32,668 bases of DNA from Acidimicrobiia bacterium (GTDB lineage Bacteria; Actinomycetota; Acidimicrobiia; Acidimicrobiales; Poriferisodalaceae). The translations under genes and the position numbers were made by a program. Positions within the stretch are counted from its first letter, which is position 1. Every line of letters begins with the position of its first letter. Below, one piece after another: positions 9,010 to 15,932 of the stretch. The stretch covers positions 1 to 32,668 of the forward strand of contig JAJECP010000040.1 of the NCBI GenBank assembly GCA_022821985.1, written 5' to 3'. The notes beneath the pieces were generated by a model. That model searched no databases. It had not been told where the DNA came from and saw nothing but the letters and a program-made list of their open reading frames with translations.

Positions 9010-10542
9010 CTACTCCTGGTCGTAACCAAGAGCCTCGGCAACTGCTATCGCGCTCTCCGCGACTGCGTCGCTGCCGTTACCACACAGATGAAGTAGCAAT
9101 TGAAGTCTTACTTGCTTGTAACCGCTGCCGCTTCGGTACCGGCTCTGAAAAACTTCAACTAGCTGAGGCAGTTTAGGTGTGACGGCCGAGCGCCAGTCGA
9201 ATTGTGAAATATCCGCAGTCAACGCCCTGATGAAGTTCTGAATGTCGGTTTGCTCTGCAAGGTCTTGTATCGCAGCACTTACTTCTAGAGTATCTGTTGC
9301 TTCAGCCGCTGTAGCTAATCGCCAGTTGTCGAACGCAATGTGGTTACGCCGGTGATAGGAGATATCGTTGCATACTTGGAGGAACCCTCGAACCCCTTGG
9401 TCGGTGCTCAACATCGAGTAGCGGCCCGCAAATGCGGGATCGCGTGCGTTCGGTTCCTCATCTGATGGCGTGTATTCACGGAGGTGGTGGACCCATTCCT
9501 GCTCAGAGCTCTCGATAGCTGCTTCGAGCCCGGACCATAGAGCGATGAGATATGCGGCCTGCTGGGAACGAGTCCATTGCAGAACATCGGTGCGTTCATT
9601 TGAGTGCTCAGTCCCGAAGAAGCCACCGATGCCAGTGCGTTTGCCGGCAGCCCAGCTCCGAACAAAACTCAAGGTCAGTGATCGCACGAATGCCGCTTGG
9701 GTAACTTTGCCCCGTTCACGTCCGAGCATTCCGATTCGTTGGTACCATGGGCTATCGGGATTGCCCCACAGAGCTTCAGTCAATTCCTGGGCACGGGTTT
9801 CTCGGTATGCCAAAGGCCCCTCGACTTGTTCGAGCCAGTCGACCGTTCGTAACAAAGGATACAAATCAAAGGCCATGGATGGGTTAATCCGCTTAGGTGT
9901 TACATTGATGGTCCAAAACAGATAGGCCTGCCAACTGATGTCTAAGTCGTCGTAAATTACGACCGGCAATTGAAAATCGGCGTCAGACTCGTGATCGTCG
10001 TCGGAAAAGGCGAACAAACGATGTTGGCCGTCAATTATCTCCAGCGGCGGTAGTGCATTGGCCGTCGGTCGCCATGAATCCTGATCTGCGCCAGTTGGCA
10101 GTACCAGATTAAAAAGCCCCGCTTCGCTGTCCGCCGCTTCGAGAGTAATCAGATCTGTTGGTGAGGCCGTGACGCCGTCCCTTTCAGTCGTCTGCCTGAC
10201 TAGATTGGCGACTATGGCGGTGGGGAGCCAGCCAGGTTTCTTGAGATTTGGGAAGCGACCTTGGTCCCGCGTATTGAGACTTGCCCATGGGTAGCCAGCT
10301 CGTACAAACCGCCCAATCTCCTCGGATCGACTCTTGTCGTGGATCCGCTGGATGCCAACGTCTTCGATACGTGGACCCGAAGCATCGCGTTGCCGGACGC
10401 CCGAGAGCCGTCGCAGAATGCGAGCAGATATGGAACATACGTAGAAGTGAGGTTCGGGCTTTCGTTGACGCGACACCGGGTCGAATTCGTAGTCGTCCCA
10501 TGCTTCTAGCCATTGCCGTACTCGCAGAGCTGGTATGCGCAT
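9010..10542 (-). CDS. DGQHR-domain (DndB-like) protein
   Basis: A 510-aa protein with a strong AGGAGG ribosome site 7 nt before its ATG. The diagnostic motif is IIDGQHRLFAF with DGQHR at residues 171-175, followed by the family's typical downstream stretch FWTINVTPKRINPSMAFDL. The family includes DndB, the repressor/accessory protein of phosphorothioate DNA modification, and DpdB of the 7-deazaguanine DNA system. No DndACDE or Dpd genes are nearby; the neighbours are a DNA methyltransferase upstream (63-bp gap) and the 441-aa protein (1-nt gap). This is therefore a DGQHR protein in a methylation-linked setting. Reduced GC supports horizontal acquisition. Biochemical role unknown; a control or DNA-sensing function is inference from DndB. 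Confidence 0.85.
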   Translation of the reverse strand: MRIPALRVRQWLEAWDDYEFDPVSRQRKPEPHFYVCSISARILRRLSGVRQRDASGPRIEDVGIQRIHDKSRSEEIGRFVRAGYPWASLNTRDQGRFPNLKKPGWLPTAIVANLVRQTTERDGVTASPTDLITLEAADSEAGLFNLVLPTGADQDSWRPTANALPPLEIIDGQHRLFAFSDDDHESDADFQLPVVIYDDLDISWQAYLFWTINVTPKRINPSMAFDLYPLLRTVDWLEQVEGPLAYRETRAQELTEALWGNPDSPWYQRIGMLGRERGKVTQAAFVRSLTLSFVRSWAAGKRTGIGGFFGTEHSNERTDVLQWTRSQQAAYLIALWSGLEAAIESSEQEWVHHLREYTPSDEEPNARDPAFAGRYSMLSTDQGVRGFLQVCNDISYHRRNHIAFDNWRLATAAEATDTLEVSAAIQDLAEQTDIQNFIRALTADISQFDWRSAVTPKLPQLVEVFQSRYRSGSGYKQVRLQLLLHLCGNGSDAVAESAIAVAEALGYDQE

Positions 10543-10605
10543 TAGGTCCTCCTACTTCTGTTCTGGCTCCGGCGCCAGATGGCAGTCGCCCTCCGACGCG
10601 GGAGG

Positions 10606-11859
10606 TTATGGGTACGGTGTGTCATCGATGCTGTCAGGATCGGGTCGGAAGTTCGCGACGACATGGGGCTCGCCACTCTGGGGTCGGTCGGTGCATGGAG
10701 GATTCCAGAAGTATCCCGATGCGTACCAGTGCCCTTGTACGGCGGCTGCCGCTGCTCCGATTGGGACGATGTCGGCGTCGATTCCGAATTTGGACAGTGG
10801 CTTCCGCTGAATGGCGTGCCGAGCGGCTGCGAGTGCTGGTTCTCGCACGGACTCGTCATTGAGCACCAACTCGAAGTCACCTGATGCAACTTGGAAGCTG
10901 TACGCCGGTTGGCGGCAACTCTTGCCCGCACGCACCCACGACACGCCGAATCCCGCCTCGGTGACCTGCTTACCGAGCAGCTTGGCGAACTTGAGCAGTC
11001 TCAGTTCGATGATTGTCTCTCGAAAGGCATCCCGGTGACGCGAGTCGTCCTCCAGCAGAGCCAGGAAGCGTTTCGCGGACTCGAAGGTCTGTTCGTATCT
11101 CTTCGCGTATTCAGCCGTGAGCTCGAGTCCATACCCGGTTCTGCCCATCGCCTCCGCCATCGCGGGAACCGATCCGATCCCAGCGAGCGGGTCTAGGACA
11201 GTATCGCCCCGGATCGTAGTCAGCGAGAGCATCCGGTGTGTGAGTTCTTCAGGGAACGGGCATATGTGGCTGCGTAGCCCAGTCCACGAGCCCTGCGTGG
11301 GGATCGGAATGCTCCAGAGGTTGGTCGGCATGCGTCCGTTCGGGGAATAGCGCTCCGGGAACCGGCGCCACCACACTGAATTTGGTATCGGCGAGCGAAG
11401 GTCATCGGCGTCGAACCTGAAATCGTCGGCCTTGGAGAACAAGAGAACCTGCTCGGTGACATCCCGAAGTTCGCCATGGTGGGTCCATGGCAGCGCTTTC
11501 TGTTTGTCCCATGTGATCGACTCGCGCAGTACCCAGCCAGCTTGCTCGGCACAGGTGGCCAGCTTGTCGGGCAAGGCGATCAGGCGTCCGTTCCTGCGAA
11601 TAGCGCCGGCAACCAGCCACATCGTTGCGTCAGGCGTTGAAATGTGGCCGCAATCCTCAAACAGCCGCGACATCTGTACCAGGTATTCGCTCAGTGGCTG
11701 CCCACGGGCGCCGATCGGTGACGTGTTGCCGTAGTCGTGCATGTCGAGGTACGGCGGTGACGTGAGGATCGACGTAGGTGGCTCAAGATCTCGCCACGTG
11801 TCACGAAGATGCTGTGCATCTCCGACATTGAGGCCCCTGCGCAGGGCCGCGGGCTCCAT
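10606..11859 (-). CDS. TSPPY-type (beta-class) DNA methyltransferase
   Basis: Predicted DNA methylase of 417 aa from the ATG at 11859; a GTG at 11943 would add 28 unconserved-looking residues. Catalytic motif IV, TSPPY, is at 33-37 and SAM-binding motif I, LDPLAGIGSV, near 222-231. Order IV then I is the beta-class permutation. TSPPY is common in N4-cytosine enzymes but also occurs in some adenine ones, so the modified base is not settled. About 150 residues after the SAM motif form an extra C-terminal region of unknown role. It is the first gene of the leftward operon with the DGQHR and 441-aa genes. No restriction endonuclease is adjacent, so it may be the self-marking arm of an uncharacterised system or an orphan methylase. 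Confidence 0.88.
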   Translation of the reverse strand: MEPAALRRGLNVGDAQHLRDTWRDLEPPTSILTSPPYLDMHDYGNTSPIGARGQPLSEYLVQMSRLFEDCGHISTPDATMWLVAGAIRRNGRLIALPDKLATCAEQAGWVLRESITWDKQKALPWTHHGELRDVTEQVLLFSKADDFRFDADDLRSPIPNSVWWRRFPERYSPNGRMPTNLWSIPIPTQGSWTGLRSHICPFPEELTHRMLSLTTIRGDTVLDPLAGIGSVPAMAEAMGRTGYGLELTAEYAKRYEQTFESAKRFLALLEDDSRHRDAFRETIIELRLLKFAKLLGKQVTEAGFGVSWVRAGKSCRQPAYSFQVASGDFELVLNDESVREPALAAARHAIQRKPLSKFGIDADIVPIGAAAAAVQGHWYASGYFWNPPCTDRPQSGEPHVVANFRPDPDSIDDTPYP

Positions 11860-11970
11860 AGCGCGGAGCCTAAACCCGCTCCACACATGCGTGAGGAGGC
11901 GCTGGGATCTAGACGACGCGAGGCGTGTTGTGAAGCACTGCACCCATTAGGGGACTGAGCCCAACTCCGT

Positions 11971-12747
11971 ATGGCCTCGAATTGCCGCAGTTTGCATGTT
12001 CCGGAGGACGCAGCGCGCGCCCCCGAGTGCACGCGAGCGTTGCTCGTCCATCTCGAGGAGGCCGGCTTCGGCGGCGCTCCCCGGCATCTCGGTACCGAGC
12101 CTGACGGGTCGATGGTGCTCAGCTGGGTCGAGGGGTGGGTGCCGGCCGATGCCGAGTGCTGGCGGCTGGGCGCAGGCGAGCTGGCCTCGGTGGGGGAGCT
12201 GCTGGGTTCCTATCACGACTGCGTCGCGGGGTTCGCTGCGGGCTCGGGGTTCGCCGAGGGCCCCCAGACGGTGAGGTCGGGACAGGTGGTGTGCCACGGC
12301 GACGTCGCTGCGCGCAACACGGTGTTCGCCGGCGGGCGGGCGGTGGCGTTCATCGATTGGGACGGGATCTTCGTGGCGTCGCCGATGCGGGACCTCGCGC
12401 ACGCCGTGTGGCATTTCGCGCCGGTGTGCGGCGATGCGGATCGGTGGTTGGAGGGCTGGCCCGGCGCGCCTGATCGGTTGGCGCGCATAGCGGCGTTGGT
12501 GGGCGGCTACGGGCTGGGCGCCGGCAGGGCCGATGAGCTCGCCGACATGGTGGCCGCGGTGATCGCCGGCTGCAGGCGGGCGGTGGTGCGCAAGATCGCT
12601 GCGGGGGTCCCTGCGTTCGTCCAGATGGAGCGCGAGGGGATCGTGGCCACGCTCGACAGCCAGCACCGCGCCGCCGAACAGCTCCGCCCGCTCATCGCCC
12701 ACGCCGCCGCTGCCGACAGTGCCGAGTCACCCTCGGGCGGCGGGTGA
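11971..12747 (+). CDS. Aminoglycoside-phosphotransferase-family protein
   Basis: A 258-aa member of the APH/choline kinase-like phosphotransferase family. The catalytic loop reads VVCHGDVAARNTVF and the metal-binding loop AFIDWDG, both expected of active enzymes. The N-terminal lobe is short and begins almost at the LLVHLEEAGFGGAPRHLG segment typical of the family; the start at 11971 is the only ATG after a stop, so a few residues may have been lost when the adjacent island arrived. Substrate unknown; many actinobacterial homologues are not resistance enzymes. It diverges from the methylase gene, leaving about 110 bp for both promoters. Confidence 0.85.
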   Translation: MASNCRSLHVPEDAARAPECTRALLVHLEEAGFGGAPRHLGTEPDGSMVLSWVEGWVPADAECWRLGAGELASVGELLGSYHDCVAGFAAGSGFAEGPQTVRSGQVVCHGDVAARNTVFAGGRAVAFIDWDGIFVASPMRDLAHAVWHFAPVCGDADRWLEGWPGAPDRLARIAALVGGYGLGAGRADELADMVAAVIAGCRRAVVRKIAAGVPAFVQMEREGIVATLDSQHRAAEQLRPLIAHAAAADSAESPSGGG

Positions 12748-12771
12748 CTGAGGCTCCCCCAAAGGACGTAA

Positions 12772-12807
12772 CCCCGGCCGTTTGCCGAAGCAGGGACGGT
12801 TCCGGGG
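12772..12807. terminator. Imperfect hairpin between convergent genes
   Basis: CCCCGG-CCGT pairs with ACGG-(TT)-CCGGGG around a 14-nt loop, between the end of the phosphotransferase gene and the end of the leftward HTH gene. It is GC-rich and followed by CTTTGA, so it could end transcripts from either side. Confidence 0.45.
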
Positions 12808-12855
12808 CTTTGAGGGGCGACTCTACTGACGTGACGGCCCTCGCATTGGGCTGGG

Positions 12856-13179
12856 TCAGCGTGCTCGGCGAGATCTGCGGACTGCCCGTACTTCCTCGAC
12901 GGCGATGTCGAGTGCTTCGTCCTCGGAGAGGTCTGGGTTGTTCGCGGCGCTCGCAGCGAGGTCAGCGCTGATGGCGGCAGCGTCGGCTGAGTAGAGCGCC
13001 CAAGCGGACTGTCGAGTGATGCCCAGGGCCGTGCCGATGGCTTCCCATGTCGCGCCCGCTTCGCGAGCCGCTGCGACCGTGCCGCGCTTGAGTTCGTCGC
13101 ACTCGTCGATGGTGCGCACGAGCTCTCGCAGCGCGTCGATGGGCTGCGCCGGCAGGCGATCGTGAGCTAGAAGGCTCAT
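12856..13179 (-). CDS. Small helix-turn-helix protein
   Basis: A 107-aa protein from the ATG at 13179. The frame continues upstream to 13371, but that part translates a hairpin-rich repeat and is unlikely to be coding. The core segment GATWEAIGTALGITRQSAWALY (split near residue 55) is a textbook helix-turn-helix, preceded by a predicted helix and followed by an acidic tail and a basic end (VRRSRRAR). A -10 box TAAACT lies exactly 7 nt before the ATG and no ribosome site is visible, which points to a leaderless mRNA. Similar small proteins act as regulators or antitoxins; no toxin partner is adjacent. It sits among toxin-antitoxin genes. Confidence 0.75.
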   Translation of the reverse strand: MSLLAHDRLPAQPIDALRELVRTIDECDELKRGTVAAAREAGATWEAIGTALGITRQSAWALYSADAAAISADLAASAANNPDLSEDEALDIAVEEVRAVRRSRRAR

Positions 13180-13186
13180 GTTTGTC

Positions 13187-13192
13187 AGTTTA
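13187..13192 (-). promoter_or_regulatory. -10 box of the HTH gene (leaderless)
   Basis: TAAACT on the minus strand, 7 nt upstream of the ATG at 13179. It fits TANNNT and would place transcription start at or next to the A of ATG. Confidence 0.45.
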
Positions 13193-13226
13193 GCCTGACG
13201 GGAAGGGCCTGAAACCGTGGCACTAC

Positions 13227-13293
13227 TGCTCGACACCCCGGCGACGTTACGTCTGGCGCCACTTCCCGCCAAATAAAAAAATGGGACCCCCAG
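13227..13293 (-). repeat. ~65-bp dispersed repeat, copy A
   Basis: Aligns with 15646-15712: an identical 13-bp block TGCTCGACACCCC, then GCGACG, GTCTG, CGCCAAA and an AATAAA-ATGG block, about three quarters identical overall. It lies 48 bp upstream of the HTH gene start. Copy A runs into the terminator hairpin. Confidence 0.6.
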
Positions 13294-13304
13294 CGGGGGT
13301 CCCA
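13274..13304 (-). terminator. Strong intrinsic terminator (minus strand)
   Basis: GGGACCCCC and GGGGGTCCC form a perfect 9-bp stem with a 3-nt loop (13284-13304). On the minus strand it is followed by A and then seven Ts within a T-rich tract ending near 13274. On the plus strand there is no T-run after the hairpin, so it acts leftward. No coding gene is transcribed leftward into it. Confidence 0.75.
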
Positions 13305-13377
13305 GCTGGACCTCGACAGAGATCCCTAGCAAAGCGGGTTCCACCGGAACCCGGACCAAAATGGCGCCCAACGGGCC
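13275..13377 (-). ncRNA. Candidate small RNA or leader RNA
   Basis: The 324 bp between the HTH gene and the next antitoxin have no gene. Read leftward, this stretch gives hairpins with 3-nt loops: a short GCCC/GGGC (13366-13376), an 8-bp CGGGTTCC/GGAACCCG (13335-13353), and the 9-bp terminator with U-tract. TAGAGT (13389-13384) is a possible -10 box placing a start near 13377. The product would be ~100 nt. It could be a free small RNA or an attenuator leader for the HTH gene. No known RNA family recognised. Confidence 0.35.
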
Positions 13378-13503
13378 AAGTTGACTCTAGCGCCGCGACA
13401 GCGCCCGGAGTGTTGCCGGCTGACGCAACAAAACAATTTTGCGTGTCATGAGCTTTCATCTACTTTTGACTCATCATGTGACGCGGTGAAAGCGGGAGCG
13501 ACC

Positions 13504-13788
13504 ATGGCGAGTACCGTTGAGCAAATGGAGTCCGACGCTGATACCGGGGCGACTGCTGAGACGGCCACGGTGCGCCTCGATGACGAGGACCGTGCGCTGC
13601 TCGACGAGCTCGCGTCCGAATTCGGCGGTCGCTCAGCAGCGATCAAGCAAGGACTGGTGATGCTCGCCGAAGAGCATCGCCGTCGACGTGCCCTGGCGGA
13701 CTTCATGGCCGAGTGGGTAGCCGAATCGGGGCCGCCAGACCCCGACGGGGTGGCTGCGATGCACGAGCGCCATTTCAGCCAACGGTGA
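13504..13788 (+). CDS. vapB: VapB-type antitoxin (ribbon-helix-helix-like)
   Basis: A 94-aa protein from the ATG at 13504, preceded by GGGAG at good spacing. The segment TATVRLDDEDRALLDELASEF, then GGRSAAIKQGLVML, fits a ribbon-helix-helix DNA-binding domain (strand, then two helices). The acidic/helical C-terminus (ALADFMAEWVAESG...) is the expected toxin-binding tail. The stop overlaps the GTG start of the PIN toxin (GTGA), the usual VapBC layout. It should bind and neutralise the toxin and repress the operon. Confidence 0.82.
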   Translation: MASTVEQMESDADTGATAETATVRLDDEDRALLDELASEFGGRSAAIKQGLVMLAEEHRRRRALADFMAEWVAESGPPDPDGVAAMHERHFSQR

Positions 13789-14165
13789 TCCTCGACGCCG
13801 GCGTGCTCGTCGCCATCGACCGCGACGAGCCTGATGTCAAGGGCTTCATCCAGACGGCGCAGCTTCAGAGCGAGCCGCTGCGTACGACAGCACCGGTGGT
13901 CGCGCAGGTGTGGCGGGACGGCTCGCGCCAAGCCCGCTTGTCCCGGTTCCTGCCATCGCTGGACGTGCAGCCGTTCACCGCGGCACAGGTCTCGCTGGTG
14001 GGATCGCTGCTGCGCCATTCCGGGGAGTCCGATGTCGTCGACGCTCACGTGCTCGCATGCGCGATCCGTCTTGACGACACCGTCATCACCTCCGATCTCG
14101 ACGATTTCGCACGTCTCACCGCGCACCTTGGCGAGGCCGAGCCACGGGCACGGCACTGGCGCTGA
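13785..14165 (+). CDS. vapC: PIN-domain toxin (VapC-like)
   Basis: A 126-aa PIN-domain ribonuclease, GTG start overlapping the antitoxin stop by 4 bp. It begins VILDAGVLVAID (first catalytic Asp), has SDVVDAHVLACAI (central Asp) and ends with VITSDLDDFARL (third acidic pair). The usual second acidic residue is Gln in TAPVVAQVWRDG, the pattern of a known actinobacterial PIN subgroup. The toxin encoded at 15359-14991 shares the QxWRxxxRQARL signature, so the two are paralogues. Expected to cleave tRNA or other RNA when not held by its antitoxin. Confidence 0.85.
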   Translation: MILDAGVLVAIDRDEPDVKGFIQTAQLQSEPLRTTAPVVAQVWRDGSRQARLSRFLPSLDVQPFTAAQVSLVGSLLRHSGESDVVDAHVLACAIRLDDTVITSDLDDFARLTAHLGEAEPRARHWR

Positions 14166-14302
14166 AGTCCCCAAAACAGCGACTATTCCGGCCAGCCTCG
14201 ACGGCGGCTACCTGTGGACGGGCGGCGGAATCCTGCTCAAGTGGGCCGACATCGAGTCGTTAGAGTTTCGGCAGACACGCGAACTGGGAACGGAGAATGC
14301 TG

Positions 14303-14464
14303 ATGGCGAAGAAGCGCCGCTCCAAGCGTAAGCGGCCCCGGGATCCGCGCCCGGACTACGTCGGCGGCTACTACCCACGGCCTGGCGTGACCCCGGCAGA
14401 TGTTCCCAAGGACCTCTTCCGTCCCAAGACAACCGAGGAGCTGATGAGAGGCAACCACCGCTAA
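14303..14464 (+). CDS. Small basic protein, 53 aa
   Basis: Short ORF with GGAG at 14292-14295, 7 nt before the ATG at 14303; an ATG 6 nt earlier is too close to the ribosome site. The sequence starts MAKKRRSKRKRPRDPRPDY, has a Tyr/Gly/Pro-rich middle (VGGYYPRPGVTPADVP) and ends with FRPKTTEELMRGNHR. The very basic N-terminus suggests nucleic-acid or ribosome contact; the tail looks like a short helical motif. Family not recognised. Confidence 0.6.
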   Translation: MAKKRRSKRKRPRDPRPDYVGGYYPRPGVTPADVPKDLFRPKTTEELMRGNHR

Positions 14465-14524
14465 CGCTCCAGCCCTTCTCGGGATCGTGCCGAGGGGCAG
14501 ACTGGGCTGTCTGGGAGGCGCGTC

Positions 14525-14950
14525 ATGTCGCAGGCATTCGCTGTTGAGGAGATCATTGCTCACCCGGCTCCGCGGGTGTGGACCGCTCTCACCGACTGGC
14601 CGAACGCTCACAGGTGGATGCCCGGGATCGACACGATCACCGCCGATGGGGAGACCGCCGAGGGCACCCGGCTGACGTTCCGGGCTCGCGGCAAGGATCG
14701 CTCCAGCACCATCGTGCGATGCGTCGACGGGCAGTCGCTCGTGCTGCGCTCGGTTCAGGGCGGCGTGACTGCGGACTACACCTACGAGATCCACGGGCAC
14801 GACGAGGGTTCGTCACGGGTCACGCTGACCGCCGACTGCCAGAGCACCGGCGTGCTGTGGCGGCCGATGTGGCCCCTGCTGCGCATCGCCATCCGAACCT
14901 CCGACGCCAAACAGCTCAGACTCCTCAAAGCCATGATCGAAGACGCCTGA
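14525..14950 (+). CDS. SRPBCC (polyketide cyclase/dehydrase-like) protein
   Basis: A 141-aa START/SRPBCC fold protein. The opening AVEEIIAHPAPRVWTALTDWPNAHRWMPGI is typical of the family's first strand and helices (shown here in full only as positions 5-34), followed by beta strands (LTFRARG, SLVLRSVQGG, ADYTYEI, SRVTLTAD) and a long C-terminal helix. Members bind hydrophobic ligands in a deep pocket; the ligand cannot be read from sequence. No signal peptide. It stands alone between toxin-antitoxin genes. Confidence 0.8.
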   Translation: MSQAFAVEEIIAHPAPRVWTALTDWPNAHRWMPGIDTITADGETAEGTRLTFRARGKDRSSTIVRCVDGQSLVLRSVQGGVTADYTYEIHGHDEGSSRVTLTADCQSTGVLWRPMWPLLRIAIRTSDAKQLRLLKAMIEDA

Positions 14951-14990
14951 CCGCCGCACTGAGCGAGGCTGCCCGCCGGTGCCTCGGTGG

Positions 14991-15359
14991 CTAGACGCGG
15001 ACCGTTCGGATGTCAGCCGATAGGCGAGCCAGGTCGCCTGGGTCGCTGGTGAGCACCGGCTGGCCTCGGCGCAGTGCACAAACGGCGACATGCGCGTCGA
15101 CGGTGTCGGTGGTCTGCGTTGAAGCCAGCAGTACGCCGACTCGACGCGCATCGCTGGCATCTAACGGGACGATGTTGATCTCGGGTCTGCGCAGCAGCGC
15201 TGCGAGACGTGCCTGACGGCGTGGATTGCGCCATGCCTGGGCGACACAGCCAGCCGGGACCGTCAGCGTCGTACCGATAGCCCGCGCCTCTGCGACGAGC
15301 GCAACCATGGTGCGAGTCGCGCGTTCCCACGCGATGAGTGCCCCGGTGTCGATGACCAC
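14991..15359 (-). CDS. vapC: PIN-domain toxin (VapC-like)
   Basis: A 122-aa PIN toxin starting at GTG 15359, 5 nt after the antitoxin stop. It begins with VVIDTGALIAWERA, has a CVAQAWRNPRRQARL block where a Gln replaces the usual second acidic residue, TDTVDAHVAVCAL with the central Asp, and LTSDPGDLARL near the end. It belongs to the same subgroup as the toxin at 13785-14165 but lies on the opposite strand. The two pairs are about 0.8 kb apart and probably derive from an old duplication or from two insertions at the same hot spot. Confidence 0.85.
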   Translation of the reverse strand: MVIDTGALIAWERATRTMVALVAEARAIGTTLTVPAGCVAQAWRNPRRQARLAALLRRPEINIVPLDASDARRVGVLLASTQTTDTVDAHVAVCALRRGQPVLTSDPGDLARLSADIRTVRV

Positions 15360-15364
15360 GCCGC

Positions 15365-15616
15365 TCAGGCAGCAGCCTCGCCCGAGAGCACACGCCTCGC
15401 GGCAGCGCGTTCGTCGGGTGTGAGCGGCCCGCCGGTTTCGTCGAGCATCGTGGCCAGCAGCACGTCGAAGTCGGCATCGGCTGCGAGTTGGCACTTCACG
15501 GCATGTTCGACGTAGGCCGACACGTTCGGGGCGCCACCTTGGGCTACGAGCGCCTTCACCTGGTCAGCGATATCGGCGTCGACAGTGATCGTGAGCCGGC
15601 TCTTCGTGGCCGTCAT
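15365..15616 (-). CDS. vapB: VapB-type antitoxin
   Basis: An 83-aa protein from ATG 15616. SRLTITVDADIADQVKALVAQG, then APNVSAYVEHAVKCQL, fits a ribbon-helix-helix DNA-binding domain; the C-terminal LLATMLDETGGPLTPDERAAARRVL is the toxin-binding tail. A -10 box TAAGAT lies exactly 7 nt before the ATG with no ribosome site, so the mRNA is probably leaderless. The frame is open further upstream, but that stretch is not protein-like and includes repeat copy B. Confidence 0.82.
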   Translation of the reverse strand: MTATKSRLTITVDADIADQVKALVAQGGAPNVSAYVEHAVKCQLAADADFDVLLATMLDETGGPLTPDERAAARRVLSGEAAA

Positions 15617-15623
15617 ACTGATC

Positions 15624-15629
15624 ATCTTA
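15624..15629 (-). promoter_or_regulatory. -10 box of the vapB gene (leaderless)
   Basis: TAAGAT on the minus strand, 7 nt before ATG 15616; same geometry as the HTH gene at 13179. Confidence 0.45.
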
Positions 15630-15645
15630 CTCAGCGCACCAGAGT

Positions 15646-15712
15646 TGCTCGACACCCCAGCGACGCTAGGTCTGACGACTCTGGCCGCCAAACGAATAAA
15701 TGGACCCCAGAG
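15646..15712 (-). repeat. ~65-bp dispersed repeat, copy B
   Basis: Diverged copy of 13227-13293, 29 bp upstream of the antitoxin start. It keeps the TGCTCGACACCCC block and the AATAAA-TGG-ACCCC block but has lost the terminator hairpin that adjoins copy A. Confidence 0.6.
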
Positions 15713-15737
15713 CGAGCCCGTTCGCCGGCGCCTCAGC

Positions 15738-15932
15738 TCAGTCGGCGGACTCCGGCGTGCGTACGTAGAACTGGATGTAGAACGCGGCGTCGTGCGCCGG
15801 TTCGATGTGGTGCTGGACGCCGGGAACGATCGGCACGCGTTCTCCCGCCGCTGCACGGACTCGCCGTGGGGTGTCATCGACGAACAGCACCGATCCGTCG
15901 AGCACGACGAGTTCGGCCCATGTCGACGTCAC
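15738..15932 (-). CDS. DUF1971-like small cupin, start unclear (possibly degraded)
   Basis: From the only usable start (GTG 15932) the product is 64 aa: TSTWAELVVLDGSVLFVDD, then a strand-rich part with VPGVQHHIEP and FYIQFYV, which matches the DUF1971/TehB-associated cupin fold. Family members begin about 20 residues earlier. Here the same frame upstream does encode the expected residues (RRTPAFDAANVPPALIRSH at about 15933-15989) and stays open to a TAG at 16044-16046, yet contains no ATG, GTG or TTG. So either the start codon was lost (pseudogene), or a rare start is used. The function of the family is not established. Confidence 0.6.
   Translation of the reverse strand: MTSTWAELVVLDGSVLFVDDTPRRVRAAAGERVPIVPGVQHHIEPAHDAAFYIQFYVRTPESAD

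Noticed and set aside
12856..13371. Longer 171-codon version of the HTH gene
   Set aside because: The extra 64 codons translate the terminator hairpin and repeat; a -10 box sits 7 nt before the internal ATG at 13179.
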